Shown: positions 1 through 8,589, counted from the stretch's first letter. The stretch is 10,466 nucleotides of DNA from an uncultured Candidatus Planktophila sp. (GCA_937927965.1 CALEZA010000078.1:1-10466); one strand, 5' to 3'. Program-made: numbers and translations. The notes: generated by a model from the sequence alone, not told the origin.

Positions 1-766
1 TCTCTTTAGGGTGCTCGAAGAGGCGAAGGCGCTCTGGATTAATTCCGAGATCCTTGTACCAATTGAGGCGAGTTTCAATCCAATACTTGTGCCACTCTTC
101 ATCAGTTCCTGGCACGACAAAGAACTCCATTTCCATCTGCTCAAATTCGCGTGTGCGGAAGATGAAGTTTCCTGGAGTAATTTCATTGCGGAATGACTTA
201 CCAATTTGGCCAATTCCAAAAGGTGGCTTCTTGCGTGAGGTTGTCATTACCTGATCAAAGTTAATAAAGATTCCTTGCGCTGTCTCAGGACGAAGATATG
301 CAAGGCCTGACTCATCTTCAACAGGTCCAAGGAATGTCTTGAGAAGACCTGAGAACTGCTTAGGAGTTGTGAACTGTCCTTTATTTCCACACGCTGGGCA
401 ATTCATATCAGATAGGGAAGCAAGCTTCTTTCCATGCTTTGCTTCATATTGTTCTTCAAGATGATCTGCGCGATAGCGCTTGTGACATGCCGTGCACTCT
501 GTTAGAGGATCACTAAATGTTGCTACATGGCCTGATGCCTCCCACACTTCGCGTGCAAGGATCACAGATGAATCAAGACCAACGACATCTTCGCGACCCA
601 TAACCATGGACCTCCACCACTGGCGCTTTACATTGTTCTTTACTTCCACACCCAATGGTCCGTAATCCCAAGAAGCACGGAGGCCTCCATAAATTTCAGA
701 TGAGGGAAAGACAAAGCCGCGACGCTTTGAGAGAGAAACGATATTTTCTAGGCGATCTACGGCCAT
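1..766 (-). CDS. glyS: Glycine--tRNA ligase (dimeric class II type), N-terminal part, 3' end outside window
   Basis: Charges tRNA-Gly with glycine in the cytoplasm, using ATP. I translated the minus strand by hand; the frame stays open to base 1, giving about 255 N-terminal residues of a protein that is usually about 460 long in this family. The start reads [18 protein letters not shown], followed by the GlyRS N-terminal element [18 protein letters not shown] (about 22-39). Two Cys pairs, CTAC (91-94) and CPAC (123-126), form a probable zinc knuckle in the insertion. Class II elements follow: RPETAQGIF (about 159-167), motif 2 with [19 protein letters not shown] (182-200), then EMEFFVVPG. This is the single-chain alpha2 enzyme, not the alpha/beta heterotetramer. 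The ATG at 766 is chosen because GGAG lies 7 nt upstream (774-777) and the family N-terminus begins there. The gene lies downstream of the zinc locus, an order I recall from Streptomyces. Identification is very secure. Confidence 0.97.
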   Translation of the reverse strand, partial: MAVDRLENIVSLSKRRGFVFPSSEIYGGLRASWDYGPLGVEVKNNVKRQWWRSMVMGREDVVGLDSSVILAREVWEASGHVATFSDPLTECTACHKRYRADHLEEQYEAKHGKKLASLSDMNCPACGNKGQFTTPKQFSGLLKTFLGPVEDESGLAYLRPETAQGIFINFDQVMTTSRKKPPFGIGQIGKSFRNEITPGNFIFRTREFEQMEMEFFVVPGTDEEWHKYWIETRLNWYKDLGINPERLRLFEHPKE

Positions 767-867
767 CTGTGGACTCCATCCGCTGTGTGAGCCGGAGAAT
801 CTGGTTGAAGCTCCGGCTGGCTGTCGGCGCCTCTTCGACGATTAAGCTATCGAGGAAGCGTGGGTGA
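767..867 (-). promoter_or_regulatory. glyS 5' leader with a GC-rich hairpin
   Basis: About 100 nt separate the proposed glyS promoter from its ATG. On the minus strand AGCCGGAG (811-818) pairs perfectly with CTCCGGCT (790-797) around a 13-nt loop. No U-run follows, so this is not an intrinsic terminator in either direction. The Shine-Dalgarno GGAG (774-777) lies 12 bases beyond the stem, and the CTCC in the stem could pair with it in an alternative fold. No T-box consensus is visible. A regulatory role is speculative. Confidence 0.3.
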
Positions 868-895
868 AGTTTACCCTTAATTCGTGCCTACTCAA
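868..895 (-). promoter_or_regulatory. Candidate glyS promoter
   Basis: On the minus strand TTGAGT (890-895) and TAAACT (868-873) are separated by 16 bp, giving a reasonable vegetative sigma-factor promoter. The -35 box overlaps the stop codon of the upstream glycine-rich gene. Assignment is by consensus only. Confidence 0.4.
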
Positions 896-2229
896 GCACG
901 AGTATTTGAGCGCCGCGCAATCGCTAAGGTAATTGGCGTCGATTGCGAGCTCGTGTATATGGGGTTTGAGGGCTTAAGCAGAGCGTAAATGCTTACATTT
1001 CCTTGGATCGTGGGTTTCCAGCTACATGTTGCAGTGGTTGATGCCGCCACCCGTGCGACACATCCTCCAATTTTTTTGCCATTGGCTATAAAAGTGACGA
1101 CACCTGGTTGGTCCACGGTCGCAGTCAATTGAATTGATGTTCCTTTGTTTACAGTGCGAACATTTCCTGCAACAGCTAAAGATGTAGAAGTTGAGGTGAT
1201 GAGAATTGCAATCGTGACATATCCAGCACCTGTATTTGCACCAGATGTGTTTACAGGGTTGGCACCACTGTTATAGGAGCCACCTCCGCCACCGCCCTCT
1301 TTATCTCCGCTGCTACCTACAGAGCGATCACCAGCGCCACCAGAGTAACCTCCACCGCCAGAGGCGCCCCATGATCCTGCTGAGCCACCGCCAAATCCTC
1401 CATCACCACCGTATGACCATCCGTTATATGCATTTCCACCAGCGCCACCATTTGTAAATGAGTAACCACCTGAACCTGTCCTCACAACTCCTTGTTGAAC
1501 AGTGTCACCGCCATTTCCTGTGAAGCCACCGCCACCACCGCCACTATAAATATAAGTTGAAGGAGCTCCACTATCTCCCGATGATCCACCAGCGCCAGAA
1601 GTTCCACCAGCGGCAAAGCCATCTCGAGCCGCCGTTCCAGATGTCGAGGTGGTTGCATCCATTCCGTTTCTGTTAATGAGAGAGGTGCCGTCGGCAGCGC
1701 CACCGCCACCGCCAGCAATAATGAGTGGAGTATTTGTTGAAGTGACTACAAATGATCCGCCTCCTCCGCCACCAGATCCAGAGGAGAGGTCATTCAAACC
1801 AACTTGCCCAACTAAGATTTTGATAGTTGCACCTTCTGTGAGTTGAAAATCTCCTCGCATCGATGCTCCAGCACCACCTTGTGAATCTGTCGTGTTACCG
1901 CCCTTTGCGCCAACTGCTGTAATTCTGTAAGTGGCAGTAGCAGGCACAACCCATAACTGAATTCCAGATGCGACAGTGAAGTTGGCATCTGATTCATCCC
2001 AAGTGGTTGTATAGGCAGCTCTGCAATTTGCTTGCGTTGGACCTAATTTTCCAGTCGCTCCACACGGCGTGAAGGTATGCGATGTAAAAGAATAACCAGC
2101 CCAGCTTGATGGAATTGAGACTAAGAGTGAGGCAAGAACTGCGCTCAAGGCCATGTATGCCCTTGCTGCCTTCAGTCTCATGGCACAAAGGATAACTAGC
2201 GACGGAAAAAACCTACATCCCTGTTTCAC
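892..2229 (-). CDS. Secreted glycine-rich protein with C-terminal Ig-like domain
   Basis: Predicted exported, structural or adhesive surface protein; function unknown. Numbering is from the GTG at 2229 (445 residues). The N-terminus carries a signal peptide, with hydrophobic core about 26-38 and likely cleavage after SSWA (44). Residues about 77-170 resemble the ALK-type glycine-rich domain (Pfam Gly_rich): TWTVPATGTYRI-like segment QLWVVPATATYRI, then GGGGGGSFVV and LIIAGGGGG. Very Gly/Ser-rich sequence continues to about 350. Residues about 357-438 look like a bacterial Ig-like (Big_3_5) fold: TSIQLTATV, GVVTFIANGKKIGG, ATCSWKP, GNVSIYA. Cys56/Cys69 and Cys380/Cys392 could form disulfides. 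There is no LPXTG motif or C-terminal membrane anchor, so it is probably released. The GTG start overlaps the upstream stop as GTGA, suggesting translational coupling. The ATG at 2181 would give a more ordinary signal peptide (MRLKAARAYMALSAV) and is a serious alternative. It sits between zinc genes and glyS, where I know of no such gene. Confidence 0.85.
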   Translation of the reverse strand: MKQGCRFFPSLVILCAMRLKAARAYMALSAVLASLLVSIPSSWAGYSFTSHTFTPCGATGKLGPTQANCRAAYTTTWDESDANFTVASGIQLWVVPATATYRITAVGAKGGNTTDSQGGAGASMRGDFQLTEGATIKILVGQVGLNDLSSGSGGGGGGSFVVTSTNTPLIIAGGGGGAADGTSLINRNGMDATTSTSGTAARDGFAAGGTSGAGGSSGDSGAPSTYIYSGGGGGGFTGNGGDTVQQGVVRTGSGGYSFTNGGAGGNAYNGWSYGGDGGFGGGSAGSWGASGGGGYSGGAGDRSVGSSGDKEGGGGGGSYNSGANPVNTSGANTGAGYVTIAILITSTSTSLAVAGNVRTVNKGTSIQLTATVDQPGVVTFIANGKKIGGCVARVAASTTATCSWKPTIQGNVSIYALLKPSNPIYTSSQSTPITLAIARRSNTRA

Positions 2230-2498
2230 AAATCTTGTGAATATGCCCCTGGCTCATCAATAGCGCGAGCAAGCAAAGGAACTACTTCCATCTTTACCGC
2301 CATTGAGCTGAGCGCCCTGCGATAGGAGCCCACATTTTTCCAGTGAGTAACCAGCGTCCACAGTGAGCGGTCATCGAAGTTTTGTCCAAATTCGCCATAT
2401 AGGAATCCATCGCAAGCGGCGAAAATTTCATAGGCTCGAGCAAGCTGGGGATGGATATCTTCTCCAGTTCCAACGCTAAATCTGGCCACTGCGATCAT
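2226..2498 (-). CDS. Small ABM-like (antibiotic biosynthesis monooxygenase fold) protein
   Basis: A 90-residue protein of the dimeric alpha+beta barrel type. It shows the pattern common in actinobacterial members of this group: MIAVARF at the start, a middle segment SLWTLVTHWKNVGSYRRALSS (45-65), and an end VVPLLARAIDEPGAY (72-86). Trp47 and Trp53 are typical core aromatics. The true substrate is unknown; the monooxygenase label refers to the fold family only. From memory, relatives occur near glyS and zinc-regulation genes in other Actinobacteria, as here. The ATG at 2498 is the natural start: TAGGCT ends 6 nt upstream and no ribosome binding site is visible, consistent with a leaderless mRNA. 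Its stop overlaps the start of the secreted glycine-rich gene (GTGA), so the two are probably co-expressed. Confidence 0.8.
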   Translation of the reverse strand: MIAVARFSVGTGEDIHPQLARAYEIFAACDGFLYGEFGQNFDDRSLWTLVTHWKNVGSYRRALSSMAVKMEVVPLLARAIDEPGAYSQDL

Positions 2499-2504
2499 GG
2501 CCCA

Positions 2505-2510
2505 AGCCTA
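2505..2510 (-). promoter_or_regulatory. Candidate -10 box of the ABM/glycine-rich unit
   Basis: TAGGCT on the minus strand ends 6 nt before the ATG at 2498, which would place +1 at the start codon. The -35 region would fall in or next to the Zur-like palindrome centred at 2536. The match is weak (3 of 6) and supported mainly by its spacing. Confidence 0.3.
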
Positions 2511-2524
2511 TGGGGTGATGGTTG

Positions 2525-2547
2525 GAAATGAAAATCATTTTCATTTC
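2525..2547. promoter_or_regulatory. Zur-type operator, perfect 23-bp palindrome
   Basis: An uninterrupted 11-1-11 inverted repeat centred on C2536. Its 15-bp core TGAAAATCATTTTCA (2529-2543) has the 7-1-7 architecture and base pattern known for actinobacterial Zur boxes. It lies between divergent genes, just upstream of the extended -10 element of the ZIP gene and about 38 bp from the ABM start codon. Zinc-loaded Zur bound here would block the zip-zur promoter and could also block the divergent one. That the regulator encoded at 3315-3680 binds it is inference from linkage. Confidence 0.85.
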
Positions 2548-2556
2548 TGATACTCT
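2548..2556 (+). promoter_or_regulatory. Extended -10 element of the zip-zur unit, probably leaderless
   Basis: TGA followed by TACTCT forms an extended -10 (TGn) directly adjoining the palindrome. The hexamer ends 6 nt before the ATG at 2563, and the intervening bases are CCCCCT, with no Shine-Dalgarno sequence. Transcription would therefore start at or next to the start codon. An alternative hexamer is GATACT (2549-2554). No good -35 is visible, as is common with extended -10 promoters. Confidence 0.5.
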
Positions 2557-2562
2557 CCCCCT

Positions 2563-3312
2563 ATGAATATCGCTATCGCGCTCGCTGCCCTCACAGCTGT
2601 GGCCACAACTGCAGGTGGATATATCGCTATCAAATCAAAAGATCACCTCCACCTCGTTCTAGGTCTTTCAGCTGGACTTCTCTTAGGGCTTGTTGCCTTT
2701 GATCTCCTTCCAGAAGTTTTTGAGATGGGCACCTCAGAGTTTCTCCACGCCCCTGTTGTCTCAATCGCACTCATTGCAGGATTTCTACTTCTGCATTTCT
2801 ACGAACAAATCTTCGGCTCACACGAGCCAGCCGAATCAGATTACGGCCATGACCATAGCCACTCATCGAATATCGCAGGATCTCTTGGAGCACTTGCTAT
2901 GGGAGGACATGTCTTCCTCGATGGCTTAGCACTCGGAGTTGCTTTCGAAGTGAGTAACCAGTTGGGGCTTGCAGTCTTTATCGCACTTCTTGTCCATGCA
3001 TTTAGCGATGGACTCAACACTGTTTCATTCTTGATTAAGAGCGGTGCTTGGGGAAAGCGTGGAATATGGCTGCTTGCAGTTGATGGAATTGCTCGAATCT
3101 CTGGAGCAGTCCTTGGAACATCTATTGCTCTCAGTGAAAATCTTGTTGCCACATATCTTGCACTCTTTGCGGGAATCGTTATCTATCTTGCAACTTCGCA
3201 CATTCTTCCTGAAGCACATTCACGACACTCATCTCGATACACAATCCTTGCAACAATCCTGGGTGTGTCAGTGATGTGGGCGCTGGTGGCCTTCTTGCAT
3301 GGAATGGGTTAA
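2563..3312 (+). CDS. ZIP-family metal transporter, probable zinc importer
   Basis: Inner-membrane divalent-metal importer of the ZIP (SLC39-like) family, 249 residues, with about eight membrane segments. TM1-3 occupy about 1-22, 29-50 and 64-80. A histidine-rich cytoplasmic loop with HDHSH (96-100) precedes TM4, a typical metal-handling loop. TM4 carries HVFLDGLALG (H116, D120, G121) and TM5 carries HAFSDGLNTVS (H145, D149), the positions that form the transport site in ZIP proteins. TSHILPEAH (211-219) follows in a later helix. Zinc is the likely substrate because a perfect Zur-type operator lies just upstream and a Fur/Zur gene follows after 2 nt. The leaderless ATG at 2563 gives the expected N-terminus. 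Manganese or iron uptake cannot be excluded by sequence alone. Confidence 0.92.
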   Translation: MNIAIALAALTAVATTAGGYIAIKSKDHLHLVLGLSAGLLLGLVAFDLLPEVFEMGTSEFLHAPVVSIALIAGFLLLHFYEQIFGSHEPAESDYGHDHSHSSNIAGSLGALAMGGHVFLDGLALGVAFEVSNQLGLAVFIALLVHAFSDGLNTVSFLIKSGAWGKRGIWLLAVDGIARISGAVLGTSIALSENLVATYLALFAGIVIYLATSHILPEAHSRHSSRYTILATILGVSVMWALVAFLHGMG

Positions 3313-3314
3313 GA

Positions 3315-3680
3315 GTGTCGCGATCTAACTCTCGAGTGCTCAGCACCCTTGAAAGAGCTGGCGGATTTGCCAGCGCTCAAGAGGTCTATCGCTTGATGCA
3401 GCGAGACGGAGAGAGCATCGGTCTGACCACCGTCTATCGATCGCTTCAGAGTTTAGTGAAAGATAAAATTGTTGATGTTCTCCGTCGTGATGATGGCGAG
3501 GCGATCTATAGATTATGCGGTGAGGCGCACCACCACCATTTGGTCTGTAAGAGTTGTGGTGAGACAGTTGAAATCGAAGGCGGTGCCATCGAGAAATGGG
3601 CAAAGTCCATGGCTCAAGAACACGGCTTTCGGGATATCGGCCACACAGCAGAGATCTTCGGTCTCTGCTCTAAATGCTAA
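3315..3680 (+). CDS. zur: Fur-family transcriptional regulator, probable Zur
   Basis: Metal-sensing repressor, 121 residues from the GTG at 3315 (MSRSNSRVLSTLERAGGF). The frame is open further upstream to 3276 inside the transporter gene, but the family N-terminus and tight spacing (2 nt after the ZIP stop) favour GTG 3315. The winged helix runs about 5-60, with recognition helix TTVYRSLQSLV (38-48). The dimerisation domain contains HHHHLVCKSCGE (72-83). Structural zinc Cys pairs are C78/C81 and C118/C121, the latter ending the protein; H110 and the His cluster 72-75 are likely regulatory-site ligands. It is co-transcribed with the ZIP gene behind a Zur-like operator, so it is probably autoregulated. 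Zur rather than Fur is inferred from operator, neighbour and the actinobacterial location next to uppS-recO. The gene converges on uppS with only 2 nt between stops. Confidence 0.88.
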   Translation: MSRSNSRVLSTLERAGGFASAQEVYRLMQRDGESIGLTTVYRSLQSLVKDKIVDVLRRDDGEAIYRLCGEAHHHHLVCKSCGETVEIEGGAIEKWAKSMAQEHGFRDIGHTAEIFGLCSKC

Positions 3681-3682
3681 AT

Positions 3683-4393
3683 CTAAGCTTTTCCAAATCT
3701 TCTATCACGCTCTGAATACTCTTCAATCGCTTTCCAGAGAAGCTCTTTAGTCATATCTGGCCAGAGCACATCCATAAAGACAAACTCTGCATATGTGGCC
3801 TGCCAAGGTAAGAAGTTACTTGTGCGCTGCTCGCCAGAGGATCGCAGAAATAAATCGACATCGCTCATCTTGGGTGAGTAGAGGTACTTCTCAAAAGTTT
3901 TCTCTGTGATGGCATCTGCTTTAACCTTGCCACGCTTCACATCACGCGCAAGCTCTGCTGCGGCATCGATGATTTCAGCACGCCCTCCATAGTTCACACA
4001 CATATTGAGAGTGAACTTCTTATTTTTAGCTGTGAGCTCTTCTGCCTCTTCAAGCTCTTCAATGACTGACTTCCATAGCCTTTGTGGGCGACCCACCCAA
4101 TTGACTTTGACTCCTAGCTCATGGAGTCGATCGCGGCGGCTGCGAAGTGATTGACGGCTATAGCCCATAAGAAACTTCACTTCTTCAGGAGAGCGTTTCC
4201 AATTCTCTGTGGAGAAGGCATATGCGCTCATCTCCTTCACGCCAAAATCCATTGCAGCTTCAACTAACTCAAAGAGAACTCGCTCGCCTGCTTCATGACC
4301 TGCAGTGCGTGGAAGTCCACGCTGTTTAGCCCAGCGACCATTGCCGTCCATGACCACAGCTATGTGGTGTGGAATTTCGATCTTCTTACTCAT
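3683..4393 (-). CDS. uppS: Isoprenyl transferase (cis-prenyltransferase, UPP/DPP synthase)
   Basis: Adds isopentenyl units in cis configuration to an allylic diphosphate, making the polyprenyl diphosphate lipid carrier for peptidoglycan and other wall polymers; a peripheral cytoplasmic enzyme. The 236 residues carry all family hallmarks: [17 protein letters not shown] (10-26) with catalytic Asp16 and Arg20, His33, AFSTENW (59-65), NYGGR (134-138), [11 protein letters not shown] (184-194) and [13 protein letters not shown] (201-213). The usual TSGE/PSGE is SSGE here, a minor change. Chain length (C50 or C55) cannot be read from sequence. The ATG overlaps the recO stop as ATGA, with GGAG 5 nt upstream (4399-4402). 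It is the third gene of leuA-recO-uppS and converges on zur with no visible terminator between them. Confidence 0.96.
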   Translation of the reverse strand: MSKKIEIPHHIAVVMDGNGRWAKQRGLPRTAGHEAGERVLFELVEAAMDFGVKEMSAYAFSTENWKRSPEEVKFLMGYSRQSLRSRRDRLHELGVKVNWVGRPQRLWKSVIEELEEAEELTAKNKKFTLNMCVNYGGRAEIIDAAAELARDVKRGKVKADAITEKTFEKYLYSPKMSDVDLFLRSSGEQRTSNFLPWQATYAEFVFMDVLWPDMTKELLWKAIEEYSERDRRFGKA

Positions 4394-5124
4394 GCTCTCT
4401 CCACCATCGGCAAACTGCGTAGCCCGCGCTCAAGGTGCCATTGTAGATAGGCAGCAATCAGACCGCTAGCCTCTCTGCGATGGCGAAGTTCACTTGCCGT
4501 TGCACTCTCCCAGTCGGATGTCAGGAGCGCCTCCATGAGAGAAAGAGTTTCAGGTGCGGGAGTAGCAGACGCTGAAGGGCGGCACTCAGCACAGACTGAG
4601 CCACCACCTACGAGTGAGAAGTAACGATGTGGTCCAGCTTTTTCACATCGAGAACATGTAGATAGTGATGGTGCATATCCGCCAATAGAGAGAGATCTCA
4701 AAAGGAATGCATCAAGAATTAAGGATGAGTCATATCGATTCTCAGCAAGAGCTCTCATTCCACCCACAACAAGAGCAAACTCTTGCGGGGCAGGCTCTTG
4801 CTCGTGAGGTGAGAAGCGCTCTGCTGTTTCAAGAATTGCGTGTGCGATTGTCCACCGCTGATAATCATCAGAGATTGCCTCGCCATAATTCATAATCGCT
4901 TCCACCTGAGTGATGGTGTCGAAGGTGCGACCTGTGTGAAGTTGAATATCTACATGGCTTCCAGGTTCTAATCGGGCACCGAACTTAGACATAGTTCGGC
5001 GAACACCTTTAGCAACGCCTCTGACTCGACCATGCTCTTTGGTGAGCATGGTGATGATGCGATCTGCCTCTCCCAGTTTCTGGGTACGCAAGATGATTGC
5101 TTCATCTCGATATAAGGCGCTCAC
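4390..5124 (-). CDS. recO: DNA repair protein RecO
   Basis: Recombination mediator of the RecFOR pathway: anneals complementary strands and helps load RecA onto SSB-coated DNA. 244 residues, normal length for actinobacterial RecO. The N-terminal OB fold (about 1-80) begins [23 protein letters not shown] and includes [12 protein letters not shown] (32-43). The helical C-terminal domain contains a Cys4 zinc site, CSRC (157-160) and CAEC (178-181). The start is GTG at 5124, 14 nt after the leuA stop; the conserved N-terminus allows no other start. No clear Shine-Dalgarno is present, so expression probably depends on read-through from leuA. It overlaps uppS by 4 bp. Confidence 0.95.
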   Translation of the reverse strand: MSALYRDEAIILRTQKLGEADRIITMLTKEHGRVRGVAKGVRRTMSKFGARLEPGSHVDIQLHTGRTFDTITQVEAIMNYGEAISDDYQRWTIAHAILETAERFSPHEQEPAPQEFALVVGGMRALAENRYDSSLILDAFLLRSLSIGGYAPSLSTCSRCEKAGPHRYFSLVGGGSVCAECRPSASATPAPETLSLMEALLTSDWESATASELRHRREASGLIAAYLQWHLERGLRSLPMVERA

Positions 5125-5138
5125 GGCGCTAAGGGTAG

Positions 5139-6972
<1,834 letters not shown>

Positions 6973-6981
6973 AGTGGTGCA

Positions 6982-7010
6982 ATCCTAGCCTGAAGGGGGG
7001 AAGATGCCAA
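6982..7010 (-). promoter_or_regulatory. leuA operon promoter
   Basis: On the minus strand TTGGCA (7005-7010, 5 of 6 to consensus) and TAGGAT (6982-6987, 4 of 6) are separated by exactly 17 bp. Expected transcription start is about 6975, only a few bases before the leader-peptide ATG. This is the best consensus promoter in the window. Confidence 0.75.
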
Positions 7011-7081
7011 TCCCTTCTATTTCTCAGGGGGTACCTGATTCCATTGTTCATTTCTCAGTGAAATCTTTCTCCGAATCTCAC

Positions 7082-7520
7082 AAGGAAGGATTTCGAATAA
7101 AGAAGATTTTCACAATTACTCTCACTTTAGGATTGCTTGCAAGCCAGATTCGCCGCATATGGCGAACCGCCTGTTTACACAGATATTAAGGATCGCATCA
7201 CATTTCCTAACGAGTGCTATGGGCGATCAGATAAACCTCACCTTTCGGGCCATGCTCCAGGGAGAGTTAATGTCGTAGCTCGGACAGTTTGCCCAGGACA
7301 AGGAGTCCTTGTCTCATCAACCCTGGTTCGCGAGTACGGAGGAATCATTGAAGAAAAGACTGTATCTAGAAAGGCCGTAGGTCTGGTTACTATCAGTATC
7401 TCCATGAAATGTATGTGGAAGAAAGGTACACCGCTTGCAAAATACACTATTAGGTCTAAGCATCAACTCACAAATGGGAGAAGCGGTGAAACTACACAAT
7501 TTGCGCCTCTCAAGTGCTGA
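7082..7520 (+). pseudogene. Decayed gene for a small secreted cysteine-containing protein
   Basis: A strong ribosome binding sequence, AAGGAAGGA (7082-7090), sits 6 nt before ATA (7097), which is followed by a textbook signal peptide, KKIFTITLTLGLLAS, in frame 2. That frame soon degenerates and stops at 7189. The mature protein continues one base out of phase, from about 7143 to the TGA at 7518: ARFAAYGEPPVYTDIKD, then Cys-containing segments NECYGRS, RTVCPGQ, MKCMWKKG, and a terminal Cys. Joined, the two frames give a protein of about 140 residues with a likely cleavage after FAA. The style resembles small Cys-bearing secreted proteins of Actinobacteria, but I cannot name a family. Two lesions, ATG to ATA and one extra base near 7136-7150, suggest inactivation. 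A sequencing error could explain the frameshift but less easily the start codon. Alternative starts exist in frame 2 (ATG 7004, GTG 7058) but lack a ribosome binding site. Confidence 0.55.
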
Positions 7521-7866
7521 GGCTTTAGCTTCTATCCCTTACGGCTTCGTTCGCGATATTCCCGGCGAATACAGGGTAGAAACTACTCTCCACGGAATAA
7601 GTGCTTTAGTTCTGAAATCTGATCGCTTGCCCTTCGTAGGAACGCTAGTTGCCGAATACTTAAAGAGAAGTGGAAGGATTTATCTCCGAGTCAATAAAGT
7701 AGACCCGTCTCTTCCTGAAGAGTACAGAGTTGCAGGATGGAAGGTGCGCAATCAAAGCTCTCGAGCAGATGGCACGCTCTATTCGAGCGGTGGCAGAGTT
7801 AACCTCGACGGCGATCAACCATTAGGGAACAAGGGTCGATGCAAAAATCTGCCAGGCAAGAGCTGA
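7486..7866 (+). CDS. Unrecognised ORF, possibly a gene remnant
   Basis: I do not recognise this 126-codon ORF (MKLHNLRLSSAEALASIPYGF at the start). GTG 7486 is preceded by GGGAG with 5 nt spacing; ATG 7474 is an alternative. It overlaps the end of the decayed secreted-protein gene by 35 nt in another frame. Codons follow a G-rich first-position pattern expected of coding DNA, but AGA, AGG, ATA and CTA are used more than in neighbouring core genes, hinting at transfer or relaxed selection. No signal peptide or membrane segment is visible; the product is basic and soluble-looking. Its last 15 codons run antisense through the heliorhodopsin 3' end, so its original C-terminus may be lost. A chance ORF is possible. 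Confidence 0.35.
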   Translation: MKLHNLRLSSAEALASIPYGFVRDIPGEYRVETTLHGISALVLKSDRLPFVGTLVAEYLKRSGRIYLRVNKVDPSLPEEYRVAGWKVRNQSSRADGTLYSSGGRVNLDGDQPLGNKGRCKNLPGKS

Positions 7867-8583
7867 TTTAGCCACCAATGAGAGCGTGATGTATGTCTTC
7901 TCACCTCTGATGTAATCGCTCCACTTTCCCACCTTCTTGTATTGAAGCCACTGCACGAGTGCAAATGAGTTGAAGAGGGCAAAGAGTGAGATCACAATTC
8001 CATAGACAAATGCAGGCGCTGCTGTATCTGATGGACCACCGATACTCAAGACATAGAAGAGAATTCCAAGCCAAGGAACAATTCCAGCAATACACCCAAA
8101 GATAAATGGAAGCCATCCACCTGTTCCAGGGTTTTCATACTTCTCCTGGAGCCATCCAAATAAAATCATAGAAGCGTTAACTCCAAAGAGAGCAACGATT
8201 GCTGTTACATCGGAAACGCCTGTGATGAGAGCAATAAGGACGATCATTACGGAAGAGCTAATGGAGTACTCAACCCAGCGGAAGAAGTTGCGTTGAGATT
8301 GAATTCCCGCTGCATAGCGTGGGAAGAATTGCGGTGATGCAACGAGAAAATGGAAGAAGGCAGAGAGCCCTAAAAAGATTGCGACAGTGATTCCTATTGG
8401 GGCATTCAGGAGAACGATGGGATCTGTGAAGGTAGATCCTGGAGGTCCTGCCATATAGCGAGCAACAATCGGAAGGGTAAAGTCATTAGCAAGAGCTAAG
8501 ACAAGAGCCATCTGAGCCAGGTGGAGTACACCTGCGATGAGATTGGATCGACGCAACTTCTGGGTGGTGACTTCTTTACTCAT
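7822..8583 (-). CDS. Heliorhodopsin
   Basis: Seven-helix retinal photoreceptor with inverted membrane orientation (N-terminus cytoplasmic) and no known pumping activity. 253 residues from the ATG at 8583. Family hallmarks are all present: IAGVLHLAQM in helix A (His21), LGLSAFFHFLVAS in helix B (His78), FRWVEYSISSSVMIVLIA in helix C with counterion Glu105, and LSLVAKSALAWQIF in helix G with retinal Lys239 and Ser235. Adding two residues (GTG start at 8589) gives H23, H80, E107, S237 and K241, the numbering of reference heliorhodopsin 48C12. GVNASMILFGWLQEKY and FGCIAGIVPW are also family-typical. The ATG is favoured because TAGCGT ends 6 nt upstream, as in other leaderless genes here. It follows the GNAT gene by about 40 nt and is the last gene of a block led by glutamine synthetase. 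Its last 45 bases overlap a convergent ORF. Confidence 0.96.
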   Translation of the reverse strand: MSKEVTTQKLRRSNLIAGVLHLAQMALVLALANDFTLPIVARYMAGPPGSTFTDPIVLLNAPIGITVAIFLGLSAFFHFLVASPQFFPRYAAGIQSQRNFFRWVEYSISSSVMIVLIALITGVSDVTAIVALFGVNASMILFGWLQEKYENPGTGGWLPFIFGCIAGIVPWLGILFYVLSIGGPSDTAAPAFVYGIVISLFALFNSFALVQWLQYKKVGKWSDYIRGEKTYITLSLVAKSALAWQIFASTLVP

Positions 8584-8589
8584 ACCCAC

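Noticed and set aside
655..867. Plus-strand ORF of 70 codons
   Set aside because: Mostly antisense to the well-conserved glyS start; no recognisable protein features.
767..890. T-box or glycine riboswitch upstream of glyS
   Set aside because: No T-box sequence or glycine aptamer core is recognisable; only one hairpin.
882..901. 6-bp hairpin over the end of the glycine-rich gene as a terminator
   Set aside because: Stem is short (TCGTGC/GCACGA, 8-nt loop) with no U-run on the minus strand.
1270..1750. Repetitive CCACCGCCA-type DNA as a possible repeat array or CRISPR
   Set aside because: Repeats are irregular GGN codon runs of the glycine-rich protein, with no fixed unit or spacers.
2841..3152. 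Minus-strand ORF of 103 codons inside the ZIP gene
   Set aside because: The plus strand carries conserved ZIP helices throughout; the reverse reading has low-complexity composition without motifs.
7004..7096. Extended N-terminus from ATG 7004 for the secreted-protein remnant
   Set aside because: No ribosome binding site, the sequence does not look like a signal peptide n-region, and it overlaps the leuA promoter; the strong site at 7082-7090 points to 7097.
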